From Bradyrhizobium sp. CB1717 (GTDB lineage: Bacteria; Pseudomonadota; Alphaproteobacteria; Rhizobiales; Xanthobacteraceae), in the NCBI RefSeq assembly GCF_029714325.1, contig NZ_CP121666.1, forward strand, positions 6,293,001-6,357,000: a DNA stretch of 64,000 bases. Direction: 5' to 3'. The position numbers were made by a program, and so were the translations under genes. This document shows, piece by piece, positions 34,481 to 42,460 of this stretch. A model generated the notes under the pieces. The model was not told where the DNA came from and did no database searches. It saw nothing but the letters and a program-made list of their open reading frames with translations. Within the stretch, counting starts at the first letter, position 1. Each line of letters opens with the position of its first letter.

Positions 34481-34714
34481 TTGCCATCATCCATAGAATT
34501 GATCGTTGCCTCTCATGTGGCGCTCAAGGACCGGCGGGGACTCGAAGAACTGCGCGAGCATCGGCGCCAGTTGCTCGAGCAACTGCGCACGGTATCGGGC
34601 ATTGATCCGAGCCGGACCATCGAGCGGATGGAGGAAGACATTCGGGCGATCGACGACGGGCTCGAGCAACTCAAGCCTCCGCCGGGAACCTTGCCTGAGA
34701 ATGATTGGCGCTAG
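34481..34714 (+). CDS. Small coiled-coil hypothetical protein
   Basis: A 77-residue charged helical protein (RRGLEELREHRRQLLEQL, then RTIERMEEDIRAIDDGLEQL), with a proline-rich end. The start would be TTG at 34481, which makes it less certain; an upstream TATAAT at 34436-34441 fits a promoter. It converges with the minus-strand small helical protein, overlapping by a few bases at the stops. Confidence 0.5.
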   Translation: MPSSIELIVASHVALKDRRGLEELREHRRQLLEQLRTVSGIDPSRTIERMEEDIRAIDDGLEQLKPPPGTLPENDWR

Positions 34715-34893
34715 GCTCGGATCCGCGCTTTCAAGAGCAGGTTCGTCTGCCGCTCCATTTGAAGCGCCAGTTGCTTGCGCTCAAATCTGACGGCGGCCTG
34801 TTGGTCGAGCGTGATGTGCCCCTCTCGCTCGAGAATGTTGATGAGAAACACCTGGTCCTCAATATGCCGTTGGCGCTTCTGGATATCTTCCAT
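34711..34893 (-). CDS. Small helical hypothetical protein
   Basis: A 60-residue helical protein (EDIQKRQRHIEDQVFLINIL, then ERKQLALQMERQTNLLLKAR). The ATG at 34893 is preceded by GGA; no other start is available before a stop upstream. It looks like a small regulatory or structural coiled coil. No family is recognised. Confidence 0.5.
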   Translation of the reverse strand: MEDIQKRQRHIEDQVFLINILEREGHITLDQQAAVRFERKQLALQMERQTNLLLKARIRA

Positions 34894-35620
34894 GAGGCTT
34901 TCCAGCTCGGTTCGAAGATCTGAAATTCAAGCCTTTCAATCTCATTCTGAAATGCATCCACTATGTGTCTGACACCTTAAGCAAAGTTTGCATCGGGATG
35001 ACTGCTGTCGCTGTCCGTCCTCAACTTGGAAGCGCGTGCCGTTTTTTCCCGGGGCGTGCTGCCCGAGGGACCATGAGGATGGAATCGGGGACATCGCCCT
35101 GCCGCCAACCGTGCGCGAGCAGGTCGAGGCACCCGCTGACGACCGGCGATTGAAGGCAAGCCGATTGCTGGTCGAACCTCCCGGCCGTTTATGCGCCCCG
35201 GGATCCGAATCGACCAAGGCCGGATGGTGCTGGCCGCCCTTGGGGCGCCCTCCAGCTCCGGGGTGAGGGAAGCATTCAACCAGTGGCGCAAAACGTCGCG
35301 GCCCGCCTGCCCGCCTGCAATATCAGGAACCCGACCAATCGAACGACACCACATCGCAGTACGGCAGCAGCGCAATTGATTAGTAAAATCAAGTTGCTAG
35401 CGAGCAGATTACACGCAGAATTTGTGCGCCGCAGCAGGCCCTGTTGTCGTCTCAGGGAGGCAGTTAGCAGGCCGCCCGAGTTGGGCACTGTGTTGTTCGC
35501 GCAAGAGACGTCGGATCGATTGCTGCAAGCTGTGACTGAAATGTCATAGGTGCGGCCGTAGCATTTTGCTAATTCTTCCCAGGCAATAATATTTGTTAAA
35601 AGACTTTTATGGTGGGGACC
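34894..35620. other. Gene-poor interval upstream of tolC-like gene
   Basis: No open frame here looks like a real gene. The last 250 bases are AT-richer than the surroundings and probably contain the promoter for the type I secretion operon, but no specific site was recognised. Confidence 0.5.
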
Positions 35621-37315
35621 ATGAAGCCGGCGCATTTAGTCTTCGCAACGATCATCCTGGCCGTCGCCCCCGCGAATGCCGAGCAATTTTCAATCAACGA
35701 CGCCTTGAAACAGGCGATGCAGACCAACCCGGGGGTGGGTGAGGCTTCGGCCAATCGCCGCGCAACCGAGAGCGAGCTCCGCCAGACCCAGAGTACGCTG
35801 TTACCGCAGGTCCGCATCGATGCCAGCTATGGACCGGAAAAGTTCGACCAGACGCCTGGTTTCATAGCTCCAAGCATTGCGGTGCCAACGACGGGATCGG
35901 GGCCCTGGCGAAACGGGAGCCAGGAATCGGTCGTTGTCCGGCAGCTTCTTTTTGATGGTTTCACCTCGATCCACGAGGTCTGGCGTCAAAATGCGCGCGT
36001 GAACGCCGCCGCAGCGCGGGTCAAGGAACGCACCGAACTCATCGCCCTCGACGCCGCCGAAGCCTACATCGACGTCGTGCGCTATATGCGCATGGTGAGC
36101 CTGGCCCAGCAGAACGTCGCCAATCACGAGAAGATCTTCTCGAACGTGAACTCCAGGTTTTCGGGCGGCCGGGCCGGCGAAGGCGACCTCGAGCAGTCAA
36201 GGGAGCGCGTCGAAAGTGCTCGCGCGGCCCTGGCCGAATTTCGCCGCAGCCTCGAGGATGCACGGGCGAAGTACCGCAAGGTCGTCGGCATAGAGCCTTA
36301 CAATGTGCGCTTCCCGGGCACGTTGCGGGGGCTCCCAGCCAGCCGCGATGAAGCGCTCGCGGTGACGCTGCGGTTCAACTCCACGATCAACGCGGCCCAG
36401 TCCGATGTCGATGCCGCCAAGCACGCCTTCAAGTCCACGGATGGCCTGTTTGCCCCGAAATTCTATCTCGAAGGCCGGGCGACGCATTACGACAACTCCT
36501 TCCCCTATGTTGCGGCCGCCGGCTCGCCCGCCGTCACCCATGAGGACTACAGCGGCAAGGTGGTGATGTCCTGGGACATCTTCCGCGGCGGCCAGGACGC
36601 CTGGAATCGCTCGGAAAAGGCCGAACGGTTCACGGAAGCGACTGCACGGCACGCCCGGCTGCAGCGGGATGCCTATGAGTCGATCGACAAGGCCTGGAAC
36701 GCCCGTACGGTCACGCAGACCCGCATTGCGGCGCTGACCAGCGAGCTGGAGGCGGCCCGGAAGACCATCGCCGCCTTCCAGAAGGAGTATGAGCTCGGCC
36801 AGCGCTCACTCATCGACCTCCTGAACGCCCAGAACCAGTTCTTCAATGCCCAGGTTTCGCTGACCTCGGCGCGCGCGGTTGTGGTGTTTGCCGACTATCA
36901 ATTGCTCGCAGCGACGGGAACCCTGATCGAATATCTGAAGGCCCCTCCCCCTGTCGACGCAGCGCCGACCGATCTCAACCTGTTCGGCCTGCCGGATTAC
37001 AAGGCGCCCACGTTCCGTTGGACGCTGCCGCAGAGCGGTTCGGAGCCGCTGCGGACTGCCGTCCCAGCGCCGACGGCAGCCCCCGTCCGGCTGTCCTATG
37101 CTGCGACCGAGCCTGCCACGTCGGCTTTCGGCGATCGCTGGTCCGGTGAGCCGGCGTCAGCCAAGGTTGCCGGCGTGTCGGCCTGGTTTGCGCAGCAGCG
37201 GCAAGGCTCCGGCGGGCCGATCGCGCCCGACAGCTCGGCCGACCAGCGCAGCTCATATGCCGCGGCCGAGAAGCCCCACTGGCTGCTGACCGCATTCTCG
37301 CCGATTACAAAATAG
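35621..37315 (+). CDS. TolC-family outer membrane efflux/secretion protein
   Basis: A 564-residue outer-membrane channel subunit. The signal peptide (MKPAHLVFATIILAVAPANA) precedes SINDALKQAMQTNPGVGEA, the usual first helix of TolC-type proteins, and the repeated coiled-coil/beta-strand halves follow, including ELGQRSLIDLLNAQNQFFNA in the second. An unusual tail of about 110 residues, rich in Pro and Ala, goes beyond the TolC fold. The ATG at 35621 has GGTGGGG about 6 bases ahead. It is followed by a hairpin terminator and then by the ABC exporter and adaptor genes, forming a type I secretion set for the giant adhesin. Confidence 0.9.
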   Translation: MKPAHLVFATIILAVAPANAEQFSINDALKQAMQTNPGVGEASANRRATESELRQTQSTLLPQVRIDASYGPEKFDQTPGFIAPSIAVPTTGSGPWRNGSQESVVVRQLLFDGFTSIHEVWRQNARVNAAAARVKERTELIALDAAEAYIDVVRYMRMVSLAQQNVANHEKIFSNVNSRFSGGRAGEGDLEQSRERVESARAALAEFRRSLEDARAKYRKVVGIEPYNVRFPGTLRGLPASRDEALAVTLRFNSTINAAQSDVDAAKHAFKSTDGLFAPKFYLEGRATHYDNSFPYVAAAGSPAVTHEDYSGKVVMSWDIFRGGQDAWNRSEKAERFTEATARHARLQRDAYESIDKAWNARTVTQTRIAALTSELEAARKTIAAFQKEYELGQRSLIDLLNAQNQFFNAQVSLTSARAVVVFADYQLLAATGTLIEYLKAPPPVDAAPTDLNLFGLPDYKAPTFRWTLPQSGSEPLRTAVPAPTAAPVRLSYAATEPATSAFGDRWSGEPASAKVAGVSAWFAQQRQGSGGPIAPDSSADQRSSYAAAEKPHWLLTAFSPITK

Positions 37316-37340
37316 CAACGTCGGCCGAATAACCATTGAA

Positions 37341-37370
37341 AAAGCCCGCACATTTTGTGCGGGCTTTTTT
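37341..37370 (+). terminator. Rho-independent terminator after tolC-like gene
   Basis: A GC-rich stem (GCCCGCACA paired with TGTGCGGGC) with a TTT loop, flanked by AAA on the left and a T6 run on the right. It should stop transcripts from the TolC-like gene, so the exporter needs its own promoter or readthrough. Confidence 0.85.
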
Positions 37371-37535
37371 GTTTCAGCCCACCCCGATAACGCACGGATA
37401 GAATTTCGGGCGCGCGGTTGTTAATCGTTAATCCCGACTGCCCAAATAAGTAAATGAATTAACTCGCAGTTTGTCGTAGTCTTTCGACGACTTTGCCAAG
37501 TTCGCGTCATCGCTTTTCATTTAAGGCATATCAGC

Positions 37536-39818
37536 TTGTTGTTTCGTCAAACAAAGACGGCTTCGGCCCCAGGTGCGCGCCCGGACAGCATCGGCGAAGA
37601 GTCCGCGGCGTCGGCCCGGGCCGAGCAAGGCGCAGCGAAACAAGGCGATCCCCTGCTGGACTCGCTCGTCTTTCTGGCCGGACATCACGGCAGAGCCGTG
37701 ACACGCGAAGGCTTGCTCGGCGGCCTGCCGATCCTCGATGGACGCCTGACTGTTTCGCTCTACGAACGGGCGGCGCGCCGTGCAGGCCTCGAGACCGAGG
37801 CCACCAAACGCAAGCTGCTGGACATCCCGCCTCTCGTTCTTCCGGTCGTGCTGATCATGAAGAACGGAACGACGCTGGTCCTGCTCAGCATCGACGAGGC
37901 CAAGCGTACCGCCAAAGTGATCGACCCCAGCAACCGGCCGTATGTGCCTGAGATGCTGACCCTCGACGCCATCGCTGCGGGCTATACGGGTTACGCGTTT
38001 CTGGTGCGGGCGGCCGCCGAGTCGGACCCGCGAGCCGTTGCGGCCGGCAGCCTTCCCCGACAGCACTGGTTCTGGTCCGTCGTAAAGGCGCATTGGCGCA
38101 ACTACGGACACATCGCGCTGGCGGCGCTGCTGATCAACATTCTGGCCCTGGCCATGCCGCTCTTCACGATGAGCGTGTATGACCGGGTCATCCCGAACGG
38201 AGCGATCCCCTCGCTCGTTGCGCTCTCGATCGGCATGGGTCTTGCGATCGTCTTTGATCTGATCCTGCGGATGGTCCGGAGCAAGATGATCGACGTGACG
38301 GGCAAGACGATCGATGTCGTCCTCGCCGCCAACATTTTCGAACACGTCATGGCCGTGAAGATGTCGCAGCGGCCGACATCCGTCGGCATCATTGCCAACC
38401 AGCTTCGCGATTTCGATTCCGTTCGCGAGTTCTTCACCTCGGGCAGCGTCGTCTCGGCAACCGATCTGCTGTTTGCGATCCTGTTTGTCGCCGTTCTCTT
38501 CGTGGTCGCCGGGCCGCTTGCCTGGGTGCCGCTCCTGATGCTGCCGATCATGATCGGAATTGGCCTCGTGCTGCAACGCCCGCTCAACCGGGCGATGAAG
38601 CGCCTGCAAGCCGAGTCGGCGGCCCGCCATGGCGTGCTGGTGGAATCGCTCGCGGGCCTCGAAACCGTGCGCGCCTCGGGCGGTGAAGCAAGGATGCAGA
38701 CGGCCTGGGAGCGTTCGGTCGCGGCGACAGCCCGCTCCGGCGAGGCCGTGCACTTCTGGTCATCCCTGGCGCTGACCGCAGCCAACTCGGCACAAACGCT
38801 AACCAGCCTGCTCATGATCGTGATCGGCGTCTTCCTGATCCAGAACGGCACCCTGACGGTCGGCGCCCTCGTCGCGGCCAACATGCTCGCCGGCCGGGTT
38901 CTGGCGCCGATTGCGGGCATCGCCTCCGTGATCACCCGCGGCACTCAGACTTTCTCGGCGCTCAAATCCATCGATCGGATCATGACTCTGGAGCGGGAAC
39001 GTTCACCGGAACGGACCTATCTCGCCAGAAAGATCGAACAAGGCACAGTCAGCTTCGAGAACGTCTCGTTCACCTACCCCAATGCGCCTGGAAAGGCGCT
39101 GGACAAGGTCACCTTCAAGATTCACAGCGGCGAGCGCGTTGGAATCATCGGCCGGGTTGGTTCGGGAAAGACGACCGTCGGGCGCCTGCTGCTGTCCTTC
39201 TACGAGGCACAGGATGGCCGCATCCTGGTCGATGGCGTCGACTCGCGCCAGTATGATCCCGCCGACCTGCGTGCCGGCATCGGCTTTGCCATGCAGGACA
39301 CCGATCTGTTCTTCGGCAAGCTGCGCGACAACATCACCTTGGGTTATCCGGCCGCGACCGACGAGGAAGTGCTCGCGGCCTCGCGCCTGGCCGGCGTCGA
39401 AAACTTCATCGCAGGCCATCCCATGGGCTACGACATGCCCATCGCGGAGGGCGGACGCAGCCTCTCCGGCGGTCAGAAGCAGGCCATTGGTCTCGCGCGC
39501 GTCTTGATCCGCAAGCCCAAGATCCTGTTCCTGGACGAGCCGACCGCCCATTTCGACGTCCGCAGCGAAAGCGAGTTCCTCGAGCGGCTGAAAAAGCTCG
39601 ACGATGCGCAGATGACCATCATCATCTCCACGCACCGTCTCTCACTGCTGACCATGGTCGACCGGCTGCTGCTGTTCGACAACGGCCGGCTGGTCGCCGA
39701 CGGGCCGCGCGATCACGTCTTGAGCCTGTTGCAAGGCAAGACCCCGTCGGCCGAGCCGGTCGTCAATCCCAGAGTGGTTCAACAAGTCTCGCCGGCGCAG
39801 AAGTCCAATGTCAGCTGA
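37536..39818 (+). CDS. Type I secretion ABC permease/ATPase, LapB-like
   Basis: A 760-residue exporter with an N-terminal C39-like domain (residues about 40-165), a six-helix membrane domain (about 190-490) and an ATPase domain. Walker A is GRVGSGKTT near residue 540, the signature is LSGGQKQAIGLARV and Walker B is ILFLDEPTAHFD, with the switch His in STHR. The C39-like domain has no catalytic Cys or His, as in LapB and other exporters of RTX adhesins, so it binds but does not cut substrate. The start is a TTG at 37536 with AAGG about 10 bases ahead; there is no early ATG. It overlaps the adaptor gene by 11 bases. Confidence 0.92.
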   Translation: MLFRQTKTASAPGARPDSIGEESAASARAEQGAAKQGDPLLDSLVFLAGHHGRAVTREGLLGGLPILDGRLTVSLYERAARRAGLETEATKRKLLDIPPLVLPVVLIMKNGTTLVLLSIDEAKRTAKVIDPSNRPYVPEMLTLDAIAAGYTGYAFLVRAAAESDPRAVAAGSLPRQHWFWSVVKAHWRNYGHIALAALLINILALAMPLFTMSVYDRVIPNGAIPSLVALSIGMGLAIVFDLILRMVRSKMIDVTGKTIDVVLAANIFEHVMAVKMSQRPTSVGIIANQLRDFDSVREFFTSGSVVSATDLLFAILFVAVLFVVAGPLAWVPLLMLPIMIGIGLVLQRPLNRAMKRLQAESAARHGVLVESLAGLETVRASGGEARMQTAWERSVAATARSGEAVHFWSSLALTAANSAQTLTSLLMIVIGVFLIQNGTLTVGALVAANMLAGRVLAPIAGIASVITRGTQTFSALKSIDRIMTLERERSPERTYLARKIEQGTVSFENVSFTYPNAPGKALDKVTFKIHSGERVGIIGRVGSGKTTVGRLLLSFYEAQDGRILVDGVDSRQYDPADLRAGIGFAMQDTDLFFGKLRDNITLGYPAATDEEVLAASRLAGVENFIAGHPMGYDMPIAEGGRSLSGGQKQAIGLARVLIRKPKILFLDEPTAHFDVRSESEFLERLKKLDDAQMTIIISTHRLSLLTMVDRLLLFDNGRLVADGPRDHVLSLLQGKTPSAEPVVNPRVVQQVSPAQKSNVS

Positions 39819-41055
39819 TTTCGCTTACGCCAACGATATTCGCGCGGCCGTCCGATTGAGAACGCCGCGGACCTCCCGGATGCTGCTGTGGGCGTTCCTC
39901 GCCCTCCTCTCCACATTCCTGATCTGGGCCCATTTCGCCGTGCTTGAAGAGGTCAAGCGCGGAAATGGCAAGGTCGTGCCCTCGCGGCAGATTCAGGTCG
40001 TGCAATCCCTGGAAGGCGGAATCGTCGGCGACATCCTCGTCCAGGAGGGCGCGGTGGTTCAGCAGGGGCAGTCCCTGATGCGGATCGACGACACCAAGTT
40101 CGCTTCCGAGTTCGGCGAGATACGGGAGCGCCGTGCCTCGATGGCGGCCCGCCTCGCGCGGCTCGACGCCGAAGCGAAAGGCCGCAGCGAGATCGTCTTT
40201 CCTGACCAGATCGAGGGCGTTGTCCCCGTTGCGGTGACGACAGAACGGAGCGTCTTCAAAGCCCGCGCCCTCAAGGTGGCGCAGGATGTCGACGTTCTCA
40301 ATCAGCAGATCGCCAGGCTGACCCAAACGTCGGGCCTGCTCGATCGCGAGCTCGCTTTGACGCGCAAGCTCTACGAGCAGAAGGTCGTTCCCGAGATCGA
40401 AATGCTTCGGCTGGAGCGTCAATCGGCAGAAGCGAGGGGCCAGATCGCCGAGGCCAAGGCCAAGATTGCGACCACGATCTCGACCTTCCGGGCGCAGGCG
40501 GACGAGGACCTCGCCAAGTCGAGGGCCGACCTCGCAGTCCTCGACGAGAACATCAAGTCCGCCCAGGACAGGGTGCGCAGGACGGATCTGCGTTCGCCGG
40601 TCCGCGGCATCGTCAACAAGCTGAACGTCACCACGATCGGCGCCGTCGTTCAGCCCGGTGCGAACCTCATGGACATCGTTCCGCTCGACGATACCTTGCT
40701 GGTCGAAGGCAAGATAAGGCCGCAGGATATCGCCTTCATCCGCCCGGGCCAGGATGCCGTGGTCAAGATCTCCGCCTACGACTCCTCCGTTTACGGCCAT
40801 CTCGCCGGCAAGGTCGAGCGGATCAGCGCCGACACGATCCTCGACGACAAGGGAGAAGCGGCGCAGCGACCGGAGACCTACTATCGCGTGATGGTTCGCA
40901 CCGACAGGAACCATCTCGGCACGGAGGAAGCTCCGCTTCCGATCATTCCGGGCATGATCACGACCGTCGAGATCTTGACCGGCAAGAAGAGCGTTCTCGA
41001 CTACATCTTGAAGCCGGCTCGCACCTTGCGCGACGAGGCCCTGCGCGAGCACTAA
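39808..41055 (+). CDS. Type I secretion periplasmic adaptor, HlyD/LapC-like
   Basis: A 415-residue membrane-fusion protein with a short cytoplasmic N terminus, one transmembrane helix (LLWAFLALLSTFLIWAHFAV), a biotinyl-lipoyl segment (QVVQSLEGGIVGDILVQEG), a long coiled coil (about 100-270) and the second lipoyl half (VRRTDLRSPVRGIVNKLNV) with a beta-barrel. It bridges the ABC exporter and the TolC-like channel. The exporter gene overlaps it by 11 bases, indicating coupled translation. Confidence 0.92.
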   Translation: MSADFAYANDIRAAVRLRTPRTSRMLLWAFLALLSTFLIWAHFAVLEEVKRGNGKVVPSRQIQVVQSLEGGIVGDILVQEGAVVQQGQSLMRIDDTKFASEFGEIRERRASMAARLARLDAEAKGRSEIVFPDQIEGVVPVAVTTERSVFKARALKVAQDVDVLNQQIARLTQTSGLLDRELALTRKLYEQKVVPEIEMLRLERQSAEARGQIAEAKAKIATTISTFRAQADEDLAKSRADLAVLDENIKSAQDRVRRTDLRSPVRGIVNKLNVTTIGAVVQPGANLMDIVPLDDTLLVEGKIRPQDIAFIRPGQDAVVKISAYDSSVYGHLAGKVERISADTILDDKGEAAQRPETYYRVMVRTDRNHLGTEEAPLPIIPGMITTVEILTGKKSVLDYILKPARTLRDEALREH

Positions 41056-41151
41056 AGCACGATGAGATTGGGATGAATCGTCATCGCGCTTTAGGTTGTT
41101 GTTTCAGCATGATCTTGTCGGAAAACCGCTTCGCACTTTTCCGGATCATGC
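41056..41151. repeat. Two REP-like imperfect palindromes
   Basis: Two imperfect inverted repeats lie downstream of the adaptor gene. The first (about 41056-41090) pairs AGCACGATGAGATT with AATCGTCATCGCGCT. The second (41107-41151) begins GCATGATC and ends GATCATGC, with GGAAAA and TTTTCC arms inside. Sequences of this type are, from memory, widely repeated between genes in Rhizobiales. The rest of this 328-base interval up to the LapG-like gene holds no gene. Confidence 0.55.
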
Positions 41152-41383
41152 ACTAGATCCGTCGCTCGATCGCCTTGCTTAATGCGTCCTTAACGCGCGA
41201 TCGAAAGCTTTAGCATTGCCGGTGGGGCGCGGTTCATCCCACCGGCTCATTCCCGGCCGCCCCCTCCCCGGTCTTAACCCGACTTAAGCGCGCCCACGCG
41301 CACGCTGGCTCCCGATAAACAGGTCGGGATGATGATCAGGCGCGTAAAGACGCCGGCGACGTCCCGAAATATGGGGACGGTCA

Positions 41384-42400
41384 ATGAAGTCGCGTTGTGG
41401 ACAGCGACGGCAGGGCATTCTGGCGTTTGCGGCGGCCATGCTGGTTTCGCTCAGCGGTGCTGCGACCTCGGTCGCATTTGCAGCCGAGGTCGAACCGGCC
41501 GAGCCGCGTGAGATCGCGCCATCCGGGGCGGATGCCATCCAGGCACCCGCGACGTTCTTCACGATCAACGCGGTGCTGGCAAAGCTCGACCGCGAGCGTG
41601 GCCGCGGGCCAAATGCCGTGCGTCTGGCAGCACTGACGCCTTCCTCCCCCACAGCGACGGATGCCCAGTCCGAGACCGCCGCTCCGGCCGGCGCGCAGCC
41701 GCTCGGCACTGAACCCTTCGGCCTCTTCGCGTTCCGGGCACCTGACAACGCCATCTGGCGCAAATGGCGCACGGTTGAAGCAGAGATCGCGAGCGAGCAG
41801 GCCCTGCTCGAGCGCTGCCGCTCCGATGCCGCGACCTGCCCGCCGAACGCTGTGCAATTCCTCAGGCTCGTCGGTGCGGTCAAAGCCAAGTCCGGGCGCG
41901 CTCGGCTCGAGGAGGTCAATCTCGGCGTCAACACCGCGATCCGCTATATCAGCGATCTCGTCCAACATCGGGAGCTCGACCGCTGGAGTTCGCCGCTGGC
42001 GAGCTTTGCGACGGGCAAAGGCGATTGCGAAGACTATGCGATCGCCAAATACGCCGCACTGCGCGAAGCGGGTTTCCCGGACGCCGACATGCGCCTGCTC
42101 CTTGTCCGCGACCGGACCGTCCGGCAGGACCACGCGGTGCTTGCGGCTCGTCTCGACGGCCGCTGGCTGATCCTGGACAACCGCTGGGCGGGCCTGCGGG
42201 AGGACAACGGCGAGCTGAACTTCGCACCGCTGTTCGCGATCAATCACGATGGCGTGCATCTGTTCGCCAAGCCTTATGCGAAGGTTGCGCCGCTCACAGC
42301 CGAAGCGGCGCCGGCGGCGGCCGGCCCGGAATGGGCGGGCGCGGAGCCGGCGGATGCCGGTGGCGGCGGATCACTGAGCACGCTGCCACTGCTTCTTTGA
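41384..42400 (+). CDS. LapG-like periplasmic transglutaminase-like cysteine protease
   Basis: A 338-residue exported protein with a signal peptide (FAAAMLVSLSGAATSVAFAA) and a bacterial transglutaminase-like cysteine protease (BTLCP) domain. The catalytic triad is visible as Cys215 in GKGDCEDYAIAKY, His250 in RQDHAVLAARLDG and Asp265 in WLILDNRW. LapG of Pseudomonas cuts a dialanine site near the N terminus of the LapA adhesin to release it from the surface. The ATG at 41384 follows GGGGACGG. The adhesin gene is directly opposite and its product has a PAAG motif in the expected region. No LapD inhibitor is in this window. The N-terminal linker of about 100 residues is longer than in LapG. Confidence 0.88.
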   Translation: MKSRCGQRRQGILAFAAAMLVSLSGAATSVAFAAEVEPAEPREIAPSGADAIQAPATFFTINAVLAKLDRERGRGPNAVRLAALTPSSPTATDAQSETAAPAGAQPLGTEPFGLFAFRAPDNAIWRKWRTVEAEIASEQALLERCRSDAATCPPNAVQFLRLVGAVKAKSGRARLEEVNLGVNTAIRYISDLVQHRELDRWSSPLASFATGKGDCEDYAIAKYAALREAGFPDADMRLLLVRDRTVRQDHAVLAARLDGRWLILDNRWAGLREDNGELNFAPLFAINHDGVHLFAKPYAKVAPLTAEAAPAAAGPEWAGAEPADAGGGGSLSTLPLLL

Positions 42401-42407
42401 GACAAAG

Positions 42408-42441
42408 AAAAACCGCCGGCGGGAGCCCCGCCGGCGGTTTT
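42408..42441. terminator. Bidirectional terminator between LapG-like and adhesin genes
   Basis: A strong stem, CCGCCGGCGGG paired with CCCGCCGGCGG, lies between the stops of two convergent genes. An A-run on the left and a T-run on the right make it usable in both directions. Confidence 0.85.
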
Positions 42442-42460
42442 GTCATGCGTCACAGGCCGC

